From positions 1 through 28,012 of the forward strand of contig CALKIU010000193.1 in NCBI GenBank assembly GCA_937995745.1: a DNA stretch of 28,012 nt. Direction: 5' to 3'. This stretch comes from an uncultured Bacillaceae bacterium. GTDB lineage: Bacteria > Bacillota > Bacilli > Bacillales > Cytobacillaceae. Position numbers and translations under genes: made by a program. Shown here piece after piece: positions 15,261 to 22,831 of this stretch. The notes beneath the pieces are model-generated. The model was given only the letters and a program-made list of their open reading frames with translations. It searched no databases and was not told where the DNA came from. The first letter of the stretch is position 1. Each line of letters starts with the position of its first letter.

Positions 15261-16880
15261 ATGACAAAGTACATTTTTGTAACCGGCGGTGTTGTGTCGT
15301 CATTGGGTAAAGGAATAACCGCTGCTTCCCTTGGCCGGCTTTTGAAAAATCGCGGATTGAATGTCACCATTCAAAAATTTGATCCATACATTAACGTGGA
15401 TCCGGGGACAATGAGTCCATACCAGCACGGTGAAGTTTTTGTCACGGAAGATGGGGCGGAAACCGATTTGGACCTTGGCCATTATGAGCGGTTTATCGAT
15501 ATAAATGTAACCAAATTCAGCAATGTGACGACGGGAAAAATTTATTCCATCGTCCTGCAAAAAGAACGTCGCGGTGAATATAACGGGGGCACGGTTCAAG
15601 TCATTCCCCATGTGACAAACGAAATTAAAGAACATATATTCAAAGCGGGCCGGGAAACGAATGCCGATATCGTCATTACGGAAATCGGGGGAACGGTCGG
15701 CGATATTGAATCGCTGCCGTTTTTGGAAGCGATCCGGCAAATTAAAAGCGACGTCGGCCCCCATAACTGCATGTACATTCACTGCACATTGGTTCCCTAT
15801 TTGAAAGCGGCCGGCGAAATGAAAACGAAGCCGACGCAGCACAGCGTAAAAGAATTGCGCAGCCTCGGCATCCAGCCGAATATCATCGTCGTCCGCACAG
15901 AAATGCCCATTTCCGAAGAGATGAAGGATAAAATCGCCCTGTTCTGCGATATTGACCGGGAAGCGGTTATTGAAGAACCGGATGAAAGCAATCTGTACAT
16001 GATTCCTTTAACCCTGCAAAAACAAAAGATGGACCAAATCGTTTTGGATCATTTGCGAATCCAGGCACCTGAAGCGGATATGACTGAATGGAAAAAACTT
16101 GTGGAAAAAGTGAACAATTTATCTAAAACCACAAATATCGCATTAGTGGGAAAATATGTCGAACTTCAGGATGCCTATCTTTCGGTCGTCGAAGCGTTAA
16201 AACACGCCGGATTTGTTTTTGACACGGATATTAAAATCAATTGGGTCAACGCCGAAATGGTCACACCGGAAAATGCCCGCGAAATTTTGGGCGAATGCGA
16301 CGGAATCGTCGTGCCGGGCGGATTCGGCGAGCGGGGAGTGGAAGGAAAAATCGCCGCCATTCAATATGCCCGTGAAGCCAAAAAACCGTTCCTCGGCATC
16401 TGCCTCGGAATGCAGCTCGCATCGGTGGAATTTGCCCGCAATGTTCTCGGCTACAAAGATGCCCACTCCACGGAATTTGACAAAAACACGAAGCATCCGA
16501 TCATTGATTTGCTTCCCGAACAAAAGAATGTGGAAGACTTCGGCGGAACATTGCGTCTCGGCAGTTACCCGTGCAAACTCGTAAAAGGAACGAAAGCGCA
16601 CAAAGCGTACAATGCCGATCTCGTTCATGAACGCCATCGCCATCGCTACGAGTTTAACAACGAGTATCGCGAGGAAATGGAAAAAGCCGGATTTGTCTTT
16701 TCCGGCCTCAGTCCGGACGGCCGTTTGGTCGAAATTATTGAATTAAAGGATCATCCGTGGTTTGTGGCCACGCAATTCCATCCCGAGTTTACGTCCAGAC
16801 CGACAAGACCGCAGCCGTTGTTCAGAGATTTTATCGAGGCTGCCTTGAAACACGGGGAAAGCAAGAAGCAAGGCGAATAG
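15261..16880 (+). CDS. pyrG: CTP synthase
   Basis: CTP synthase aminates UTP to CTP with ATP and glutamine. The 539-aa protein has the N-terminal synthetase domain beginning TKYIFVTGGVVSSLGKGI, with the P-loop-like GKG and EIGGTVGDIES for metal and CTP feedback. The C-terminal class I glutamine amidotransferase domain has nucleophile C381 in GICLGMQLA and the His-Glu pair H507/E509 in QFHPEF. The length and motifs are complete. The ATG is preceded by AAGGGGGAAAAATC. Expression is controlled by the CTP-sensing leader directly upstream, and a clear terminator follows, so it is probably monocistronic. Confidence 0.98.
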   Translation: MTKYIFVTGGVVSSLGKGITAASLGRLLKNRGLNVTIQKFDPYINVDPGTMSPYQHGEVFVTEDGAETDLDLGHYERFIDINVTKFSNVTTGKIYSIVLQKERRGEYNGGTVQVIPHVTNEIKEHIFKAGRETNADIVITEIGGTVGDIESLPFLEAIRQIKSDVGPHNCMYIHCTLVPYLKAAGEMKTKPTQHSVKELRSLGIQPNIIVVRTEMPISEEMKDKIALFCDIDREAVIEEPDESNLYMIPLTLQKQKMDQIVLDHLRIQAPEADMTEWKKLVEKVNNLSKTTNIALVGKYVELQDAYLSVVEALKHAGFVFDTDIKINWVNAEMVTPENAREILGECDGIVVPGGFGERGVEGKIAAIQYAREAKKPFLGICLGMQLASVEFARNVLGYKDAHSTEFDKNTKHPIIDLLPEQKNVEDFGGTLRLGSYPCKLVKGTKAHKAYNADLVHERHRHRYEFNNEYREEMEKAGFVFSGLSPDGRLVEIIELKDHPWFVATQFHPEFTSRPTRPQPLFRDFIEAALKHGESKKQGE

Positions 16881-16912
16881 AGCATATGGCGGTTAGGCTT
16901 GAATCATAGCGG

Positions 16913-16944
16913 CAGGAACCCTTTGTCGGGGTTCCTGTTTTTTT
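16913..16944 (+). terminator. intrinsic terminator of pyrG
   Basis: CAGGAACCC (16913-16921) and GGGTTCCTG (16929-16937) form a perfect 9-bp stem with a 7-nt loop, followed by seven Ts. It starts 33 nt after the pyrG stop codon. Confidence 0.9.
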
Positions 16945-17328
16945 GTGTTTTTTATCGCCGCGCGGCGGTACAGGAATCTTTGGAACACTTTTTCCAACAA
17001 AGATTCCAAACGGCAATGCAAGCAATTTCCCCGGCAATGTTGGACCGTTCGGGATATTCAAACAAACTCTATGCTTCCCCGACATGGCCAATGTCCGCCG
17101 ATGTCGGATGTTTCCTAATCTTGACTATTGTAAATTCTAATTGAATAGGAGGAATTTTTGTTTTTTACTAGAAATAGATGAGGGAGTGTGTTTTTAAACG
17201 TGATGAAGACAGGGTGCGATCAGCCTTGTTTTTACATTTTTGCATAATATACCTTTAATATAGGAAGAGAATTTGCAATATTCAGTTAACAACTCATGAA
17301 GCGAAAAGAAATAAAAGAGGTGGCTCAG
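16945..17328. promoter_or_regulatory. pyrG-spo0F gap with candidate spo0F promoters
   Basis: No gene is visible here. GGAATCTTTG (16973-16982) and CAAAGATTCC (16998-17007) form a 10-bp inverted repeat. GGAGGAATT (17148-17156) fits the sigma-H -35 pattern RnAGGAWWW; 11 bp later CTAGAAA (17168-17174) is an imperfect sigma-H -10. TGTCGGA (17102-17108) is one base from a Spo0A box (TGTCGAA). A sigma-A-like pair is TTTACA (17231-17236) and TTTAAT (17254-17259), 17 bp apart. B. subtilis spo0F uses sigma-A and sigma-H promoters with Spo0A boxes, so this layout is plausible but unproven. Confidence 0.4.
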
Positions 17329-17709
17329 ATGAAAGGAAAACTATTAATCGTCGATGACCAATTCGGCATCCGCATTCTTCTCAATGAAATCTTTCAAAAA
17401 GAAGGCTATAAAACATTCCAGGCGGCCAACGGGCAACAGGCTTTGGATATAGTGAAAAAATATTCGCCTGATCTCGTATTGTTGGACATGAAAATACCGG
17501 GAATGGACGGCATTGAGATTTTAAAACGAATGAAGGAAATCGATCCGGATATCCGCGTCATCATTATGACCGCTTACGGAGAACTGGATATGATCCAAGA
17601 AGCGAAAAAACTCGGCGCTCTGACCCATTTTGCCAAACCTTTTGACATCAATGATATCCGCGAAGCGGTCCGCCAGCATATCGCCACGGCAAAACCGGTC
17701 GAAAAATAA
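17329..17709 (+). CDS. spo0F: sporulation phosphorelay response regulator Spo0F
   Basis: Spo0F receives phosphate from sporulation sensor kinases and passes it through Spo0B to Spo0A. The protein (126 aa) is a stand-alone receiver domain with no output domain. The acidic pair D9-D10 is in LLIVDDQFGIRILL, the phosphoacceptor is D53 in LVLLDMKIPGMDG, and the switch regions IIMTAYGELDMIQEAKKLGALTHFAKPFD contain the conserved Thr and Lys. Near-identity to B. subtilis Spo0F in these segments makes the call firm. I choose ATG 17329 (AAAGAGGTGG upstream) over the in-frame ATG at 17296 because the family starts about eight residues before the DD pair. Its presence implies an endospore former. Confidence 0.97.
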   Translation: MKGKLLIVDDQFGIRILLNEIFQKEGYKTFQAANGQQALDIVKKYSPDLVLLDMKIPGMDGIEILKRMKEIDPDIRVIIMTAYGELDMIQEAKKLGALTHFAKPFDINDIREAVRQHIATAKPVEK

Positions 17710-17830
17710 ATTTTGTTTGATTGTGGGGAAAACGGTTGCAAAGCGTGTCAGAAAAGCTTGAAAGAGCGGTTTTATTGTCGGAAAAAGTTGGCGGTGTCAG
17801 CCGGGAAGCATAGAAATTTTTATATGAATT

Positions 17831-17839
17831 TGATATGAT
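17831..17839 (+). promoter_or_regulatory. extended -10 promoter of fbaA
   Basis: TG-A-TATGAT (17831-17839) is an extended -10 element; no good -35 is found 17 bp upstream (TAGAAA). It would start transcription near 17846, about 105 nt before fbaA. Confidence 0.45.
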
Positions 17840-17951
17840 ACAAGTGAATTACGGTCTTTTGGAAAGGCGTCATACATATTCGTGTGGCGGTGGGAAACAA
17901 TTTTAAAAGATTGGTTTTTAGGTGAAAACCCTTTTATGAGGAGGAAGAAAT

Positions 17952-18812
17952 ATGCCTTTAGTGTCAATGAAAGAAATGCTTATTAAAGCAAGGGACGAAG
18001 GATATGCCGTCGGCCAGTTTAATGTCAACAACCTTGAGTTTGCCCAGGCGATTCTCCAAGCCGCCGAGGAAGAAAAATCGCCGGTTATTCTCGGGGTTTC
18101 CGAAGGCGCAGGACGTTATATGAGCGGTTTTAAAACTGTGGTAAAAATGATTGAGGGACTGATGGAGGATCTCAATATCACCGTTCCTGTCGCCATTCAC
18201 TTGGACCACGGCTCCAGTTTTGAAAAATGTAAAGAAGCTGTTGACGCCGGATTTACTTCCGTCATGATCGATGCTTCCTCAAAACCGTTTGAAGAAAACG
18301 TGAGAATTACTTCCCAAGTTGTCGAATATGCCCACGCAAGAGGAGTTTCCGTAGAAGCCGAACTGGGAATTGTCGGCGGACAGGAAGACGACGTGGTAGG
18401 CGAAGGCATCATTTACGCCGATCCGCAAGAATGTAAAGAATTAGTGGAGCGGACCGGAGTGGACTGCCTGGCTCCCGCACTCGGTTCCGTTCACGGACCT
18501 TACAAAGGCGAACCGAAACTCGGCTTTAAAGAAATGGAAGAAATCAGGGATCTCACCGGTGTTCCCCTCGTTCTACACGGCGGAACAGGAATTCCGTTGA
18601 AAGACATTCAAAAAGCCATTTCTTTGGGAACGGCAAAAATCAACGTGAATACGGAAAACCAAATAGCGTGCACGAAAAAAATCCGCGAAATCCTTGCTGA
18701 AAAACCGGAATTGTACGATCCGCGCAAATATCTGGGGCCGGCCCGCGAAGCGATCAAACAAACCGTCATCGGCAAGATTCGCGAATTCGGTTCCTCGGGA
18801 AAAGCTCAATAA
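17952..18812 (+). CDS. fbaA: class II fructose-1,6-bisphosphate aldolase
   Basis: This zinc-dependent enzyme splits fructose-1,6-bisphosphate into dihydroxyacetone phosphate and glyceraldehyde-3-phosphate (glycolysis and gluconeogenesis). The protein (286 aa) matches B. subtilis FbaA closely from memory. It begins MPLVSMKEML and has VPVAIHLDHGSSF with zinc-site H86 and catalytic D85. EAELGIVGGQEDD, the second zinc histidine in GSVHGPYKGEP and the third in LVLHGGTGI follow, then KINVNTENQ for phosphate binding. AGGAGGAAG sits just before the ATG. It keeps the Bacillus order spo0F-fbaA-tal-murAB. A clear terminator follows the stop codon, so it is probably transcribed alone or from spo0F readthrough. 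Confidence 0.97.
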   Translation: MPLVSMKEMLIKARDEGYAVGQFNVNNLEFAQAILQAAEEEKSPVILGVSEGAGRYMSGFKTVVKMIEGLMEDLNITVPVAIHLDHGSSFEKCKEAVDAGFTSVMIDASSKPFEENVRITSQVVEYAHARGVSVEAELGIVGGQEDDVVGEGIIYADPQECKELVERTGVDCLAPALGSVHGPYKGEPKLGFKEMEEIRDLTGVPLVLHGGTGIPLKDIQKAISLGTAKINVNTENQIACTKKIREILAEKPELYDPRKYLGPAREAIKQTVIGKIREFGSSGKAQ

Positions 18813-18847
18813 TAAAGGCAAAATGACATCAACATCATTGCGAATTT

Positions 18848-18886
18848 AAAACCGCCTCTTTTATAACAGGCGGTTTTCCTCTCTTT
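18848..18886 (+). terminator. intrinsic terminator of fbaA
   Basis: AAAACCGCCT (18848-18857) and AGGCGGTTTT (18868-18877) form a perfect 10-bp stem with a 10-nt loop. A pyrimidine tail CCTCTCTTT follows. It starts 36 nt after the stop codon. Confidence 0.85.
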
Positions 18887-18889
18887 AAC

Positions 18890-19240
18890 GGGCAAAAACA
18901 TCCGGGGCACCATTGACACGCAACGCTGCATGAAACGGTTTCCCCGGAAAAGATTTATGTTTATGGCCCCCGTTTGCGGGAAAAACATTTATGATTGATG
19001 GCCGCATCCGTAGAGAGAGAAACATTGTTATTTCTTAGCCCGAATCAATGGGCAAACGTTTCCGGAAAGCTCCCTTGAATCATGGCCCGGTACCATGGAG
19101 AAACTTTTTTGCTTTACCGCCTGCAAACAGCGGAAAAACATTTTCCGGAAACATCCGGAATCAGTGCTCAACCGGGGAAGGAAACATTTTTCCAAGAATG
19201 GGAAAACCGCGATTTTTCATGTATGAAACCGCCCTTTGAC
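18890..19240. repeat. degenerate repeat region, period about 33-37 bp
   Basis: Copies of an AAACATTT-like core followed by CCGG or TGG words recur at about 18896 (AAACATCC), 18933, 18983 (AAACATTT), 19020 (AAACATTG), 19054 (AAACGTTT), 19101, 19136 (AAACATTT), 19182 (AAACATTTT) and 19225. Most steps are 33-37 bp. Copies are too diverged for a clean tandem array. No open frame here looks coding. Confidence 0.45.
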
Positions 19241-19842
19241 CGTCAACAATGATGTTGTACGGGAAAAGGTTTTACAGGCGGCCGGAAAGCTTGGGAAAGG
19301 AAGCGGCCGCAAGAGAAAGCTTCGGAATATTTCAATGTTTTGCTTTTTTCTGCGGACAAAGGCGCGGCTTAAAAGCATTTTGCCGGATCTTGCGGGTGAA
19401 AATTAAAATCGGAAAGCCGCCATATCGGACCATTTATGCGGAAAATGCCATGGCTGGCTTCACCGCTCCGGTTGTTGGGGCCAATGCCGGTATCCGGTTC
19501 CGGCCATCGGTTGATCCGATTCATTTTGCCCGGTTGACCGGGGGATTTGTGCTGGCGGGCAATTTCCGGTTCCGGCGGCGGACGCTTCCGGGAAACAGGC
19601 GGATGCGGCGCCGGCTGTTCCGGCAGAAAAACGGATTTATAGACGGGTTTTTTTCTGCCAAATGCCGGATTCGGAAGGGTTTTTTCGGGAAATGGCCCAA
19701 TTGGTCCGGTTTTTTTCCGGAAATTTGCCCGATCCCGCCCCGGGTTTTTCCGCCCGAAGCCGTGCCTTGCGCCGGAGATTTTCTTGGAAATGATTTTTGC
19801 CAATATCATAAAAAATGTCTTGCGCCGGAAGGAGATGAAGCC
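19241..19842. other. repeat-rich, stop-free stretch upstream of the transaldolase gene
   Basis: A frame in phase with the downstream gene is open from 19249 for 198 codons, but its translation is a biased Arg/Phe/Gly/Pro sequence unlike any family I know, without a ribosome site. From about 19645 a GGGTTTTTT-type block recurs at 19645, 19677, 19707 and 19742 (steps 32, 30, 35 bp) with GGAAAT and GCCC words. I treat it as non-coding, with repeats keeping it GC-rich and stop-poor. Confidence 0.45.
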
Positions 19843-20487
19843 ATGAAATTTTTTATCGATACAGCCAATTTGGATGAAATTAAAGAAGCTTGGTCACTTG
19901 GAGTCATTGCGGGGGTAACGACCAACCCTTCATTGGTGGCCAAAGAAGGAAATGTTTCTTTTGAGGAGCGTCTCCGCGAAATTTGCGAATTGGTGGACGG
20001 CCCCGTCAGCGCCGAGGTCATTTCCCTGGACAGCGAAGGCATGATTAAAGAAGCAAAAGAACTGGCGGCCATCGCTCCGAACATTACGATTAAAATCCCG
20101 ATGACCGCGGAAGGGCTGAAGGCGATCAACGCTTTGGCGAAAGAGGGAATCAAAACGAACTGCACCCTCATTTTCAGCGCCAACCAGGCTTTATTGGCGG
20201 CGCGGGCGGGAGCGACATACGTGTCCCCCTTCCTTGGAAGGTTGGACGACATTGGTCATAACGGTCTCGATTTGATTTCCACCACGGCCGAAATCTTTGC
20301 GGTCCATGATATTGAAACGGAAATTATCGCCGCCTCGATCAGGCATCCCCAGCACGTGACGGAAGCCGCTTTAAGGGGAGCCCACATTGCCACCGTACCT
20401 TACAAAGTGCTGATGCAGTTATGCAAACACCCCCTGACGGACAGAGGCATTGAAATTTTCCTGGAAGATTGGAAGAAAAGGGGATAA
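19843..20487 (+). CDS. fsa: transaldolase / fructose-6-phosphate aldolase family protein
   Basis: A member of the small (about 215 aa) transaldolase family that forms a Schiff base with ketose substrates. The B. subtilis counterpart at this locus, YwjH/Tal, is annotated as a transaldolase; some members cleave fructose-6-phosphate. The 214-aa protein begins MKFFIDTANLDEIKEAW and has GVTTNPSLVAKEG. The Schiff-base lysine is K84 in NITIKIPMT. TNCTLIFSANQALLAARAGATYVSPFLGRLDD and the C-terminal TVPYKVLMQLCKHPLTD follow. AAGGAG (19829-19834) precedes the ATG. The choice between transaldolase and aldolase activity cannot be made here. It sits between fbaA and murA as in Bacillus. Confidence 0.93.
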   Translation: MKFFIDTANLDEIKEAWSLGVIAGVTTNPSLVAKEGNVSFEERLREICELVDGPVSAEVISLDSEGMIKEAKELAAIAPNITIKIPMTAEGLKAINALAKEGIKTNCTLIFSANQALLAARAGATYVSPFLGRLDDIGHNGLDLISTTAEIFAVHDIETEIIAASIRHPQHVTEAALRGAHIATVPYKVLMQLCKHPLTDRGIEIFLEDWKKRG

Positions 20488-20518
20488 CCGTGCTTTGCCG
20501 GGTTTCTCCCCTTTGTTT
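20477..20518 (+). terminator. probable intrinsic terminator of fsa
   Basis: AAAGGGGA (20477-20484) and TCCCCTTT (20507-20514) pair, with CCG/CGG pairs inside the loop, followed by GTTTTCC. The left arm is inside the last codons, so the hairpin overlaps the stop. The tail is short, so efficiency is uncertain. Confidence 0.5.
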
Positions 20519-20551
20519 TCCGGGACTTTTTTAATAAAAAATGAATCCATG

Positions 20552-20578
20552 AAAAAACGGCGGCGCCGGTCCGCCGCC
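20552..20578 (-). terminator. terminator-like hairpin oriented to the minus strand
   Basis: GGCGGCG (20559-20565) and CGCCGCC (20572-20578) form a 7-bp GC stem with a 6-nt loop. On the minus strand it is followed by GTTTTTTC, the form of an intrinsic terminator. No minus-strand gene is seen, so it may stop antisense transcription or be fortuitous. The rest of 20579-20952 holds only a weak promoter-like pair (TCGACC at 20760, TATGAA at 20782) before murA. Confidence 0.45.
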
Positions 20579-20952
20579 AATAGTCGTTTGTTCCTGCTTT
20601 ATTTTCCTGTTCCCCGTGGAGCGGGATAAAATACCCGCAACAAAAATCTGAAAAAATTGTGAAAAGAGTCTGGGGAAAAAATGACTTTTGAAGGAATCTT
20701 GCGAAAATACGGGGAAAGTGTGAGAAAAGAATAAATATTTCTGAAAAAATCTACATGAATCGACCTTTTTCGTGTAAACTATATGAATGAGATTGCTACG
20801 GCTGCGGATCAATTTTTTGTTTTTCGCTGGAAAAAAGTAACATGAATAAAATGAAATTTTCCGGATTGGGAAAAAAGCCGTCCCGCTGTAGCATCATTTC
20901 AAAAAGCGCCGAACATGTGCAGATGTTATCACGGCATGGAAGGGAGTCAAAA

Positions 20953-22239
20953 ATGGAAAAACTTATCATTGAAGGCGGCTGTCCGTTAAAAGGAACTGTC
21001 CGGATCAGCGGAGCAAAAAACAGTGCCGTTGCCCTCATCCCGGCAACCATCCTGGCTGACTCGCCGGTCATCATTGACGGTTTGCCGGAAATTTCCGATG
21101 TGCAAATTTTAAAAGAATTGTTGGAAGAAATCGGGGGAATTGTCACTTTTACCAACAATACGATGATCGTTGATCCTTCGTCCATGATTCCCATGCCTTT
21201 GCCCAACGGCAAGGTGAAAAAATTGCGCGCCTCTTACTATTTGATGGGCGCCATGTTGGGACGCTTCAAAAAAGCCGTCATCGGCCTTCCCGGCGGATGC
21301 CATCTCGGGCCGAGACCGATTGATCAGCACATTAAGGGATTTGAAGCGCTCGGGGCCAAGGTGACCAATGAACAGGGAGCCATTTATTTGCGCGCCGACG
21401 AGTTGAGAGGGGCAAGAATTTATCTGGATGTGGTCAGCGTCGGAGCGACCATTAACATCATGCTGGCTGCCGTTCGCGCCAAAGGGCGGACGATTATCGA
21501 AAATGCGGCAAAAGAGCCGGAAATCATCGATGTGGCCACTTTGTTGACGAATATGGGAGCCAAAATTAAAGGGGCAGGGACGGATGTCATCCGGATTGAA
21601 GGAGTGGACGAGCTCCACGGATGCAGGCACACGATCATTCCCGACCGGATTGAAGCAGGAACATATATGATTATGGGAGCGGCCCAAGGGGAAGGAATTG
21701 TCGTTGACAACGTCATTCCCCAGCACGTCGAATCCCTTACCGCCAAACTGCGGGAAATGGGCGTTCCCGTAGATGTGTATGACGATCAAATTTATGTCGG
21801 AAAAGCGGAAAAATTAAAGGCCGTTGATGTAAAAACGCTCGTTTATCCCGGATTTCCGACCGATTTGCAGCAGCCTTTCACCGCTTTGTTGACAAAAGCG
21901 GAAGGAACAAGCGTCGTCACCGATACGATTTACAGCGCCCGTTTCAAACATATCGACGAACTGAGAAGAATGAATGCCAATATTAAAGTGGAGGGGCGTT
22001 CGGCCATCGTTTCCGGTCCTGTCCGTCTGCAGGGGGCAAAAGTGAAAGCGAGCGATTTGAGAGCGGGAGCATCGCTTGTCATTGCCGGTTTAATGGCGGA
22101 AGGAGTGACGGAAATAGCCGGCGTCGAACATATTGACCGCGGTTACAGCTATCTGGTCGAAAAACTGACCGGACTCGGTGCGAAAGTATGGAGAGAAGCG
22201 CTGACCGAGGAAGAAATGGAACGTCTGCGCAACGCGTAA
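20953..22239 (+). CDS. murA: UDP-N-acetylglucosamine 1-carboxyvinyltransferase (MurAB/MurZ paralogue)
   Basis: The enzyme transfers enolpyruvate from PEP to UDP-GlcNAc, the first committed step of peptidoglycan synthesis. The protein (428 aa) starts MEKLIIEGGCPLKGTVRISG and carries ISGAKNSAVALIPATIL. The catalytic loop cysteine is C116 in GLPGGCHLGPRP; this is the residue alkylated by fosfomycin in sensitive enzymes. Bacillaceae often have two copies; the one between tal and glpX/rho is called murAB or murZ in B. subtilis. I choose ATG 20953, preceded by AAGGGAG, over the ATG at 20842 because the family begins there. The last codons coincide with the first unit of the 22-bp repeat array downstream. 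Confidence 0.95.
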   Translation: MEKLIIEGGCPLKGTVRISGAKNSAVALIPATILADSPVIIDGLPEISDVQILKELLEEIGGIVTFTNNTMIVDPSSMIPMPLPNGKVKKLRASYYLMGAMLGRFKKAVIGLPGGCHLGPRPIDQHIKGFEALGAKVTNEQGAIYLRADELRGARIYLDVVSVGATINIMLAAVRAKGRTIIENAAKEPEIIDVATLLTNMGAKIKGAGTDVIRIEGVDELHGCRHTIIPDRIEAGTYMIMGAAQGEGIVVDNVIPQHVESLTAKLREMGVPVDVYDDQIYVGKAEKLKAVDVKTLVYPGFPTDLQQPFTALLTKAEGTSVVTDTIYSARFKHIDELRRMNANIKVEGRSAIVSGPVRLQGAKVKASDLRAGASLVIAGLMAEGVTEIAGVEHIDRGYSYLVEKLTGLGAKVWREALTEEEMERLRNA

Positions 22240-22436
22240 AAACGTTTCGGGAACACATAAAAAAACGTCTCAGGAAGGCGGAATGAACGTTTCGGGAACC
22301 ATAAAAAAACAATTGCGGGACGCGTCATAAACACCGAACGGATGGAAAACATCTGCCGGTCATGAAAAAATGCCGGCGGAACCCGTTAAAAAAGCATGTG
22401 CGGACCGCTCCTGAACGTCTTCCAAACGGAAAAATG
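22220..22436. repeat. degenerate tandem repeat, period about 22 bp, downstream of murA
   Basis: Ten units begin with AAC or a close variant at 22220, 22241, 22264, 22286, 22308, 22330, 22348, 22369, 22392 and 22414. Steps are 21, 23, 22, 22, 22, 18, 21, 23 and 22 bp. The consensus is roughly AACGTYTGCGGGAAC followed by an A-rich end; units 22241 and 22286 share AACGTTTCGGGAAC exactly. The first unit is the 3' end of murA itself (codons for ERLRNA and stop). There is no open frame across it and no spacer-like variation, so it is not a CRISPR array. Confidence 0.65.
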
Positions 22437-22831
22437 GAGCGGGAGGCATGCTGAAAGTTTCGTTGTCAAATGGAATGAAATGTTATTTCCTCCTATTAAC
22501 AAAAAATGTATAATGGTAGCGTTCGTTTTCATTTGCGGCAGCGGACCGGCCCGGATTTACGGACTATTTACGGATTATATCCGCTGTAAATAATAATTTT
22601 TGCAAAATTGTGCTATACTATTTAAGCTTTTTTTGCCAGAAATAGTTCCTAATTCGCCGGAAAAAGGTTACAATAATAAAGAGAATAGTTGGCATAATGA
22701 TGATTAAATAAGCAGGGAAGCAGGAAAAAGTTTTGCAGGCTGCCGTAAATGAAGAGTTTTGGGGACATGGACGATTTTACATAAAGGAAATTTTCCGTAA
22801 CAGGGAGCGGAAATCAGGGAGGAATTGAAAA
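22437..22831 (+). promoter_or_regulatory. murA-glpX gap with candidate glpX promoters
   Basis: Three promoter-like sites are seen. TGTATAATGG has TATAAT at 22509-22514. TG-C-TATACT (22611-22619) is an extended -10. TACAAT (22669-22674) lies in AAGGTTACAATAA (22664-22676), a 13-mer repeated exactly at the rho promoter. Their -35 boxes are weak. The last would give a leader of about 150 nt. No gene is supported in this stretch. Confidence 0.4.

Noticed and set aside
17148..17184. Short leader ORF starting TTG at 17158 after GGAGG
   Set aside because: Only seven codons, and the same bases fit a sigma-H -35 element upstream of spo0F, which is the more likely meaning.
20842..20952. Possible 37-residue N-terminal extension of murA
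   Set aside because: MurA proteins start at MEKLIIEGG; AAGGGAG supports the ATG at 20953.
22220..22436. CRISPR array interpretation of the 22-bp units
   Set aside because: No conserved repeat with unique spacers; the whole unit is degenerate, period too short, no cas genes.
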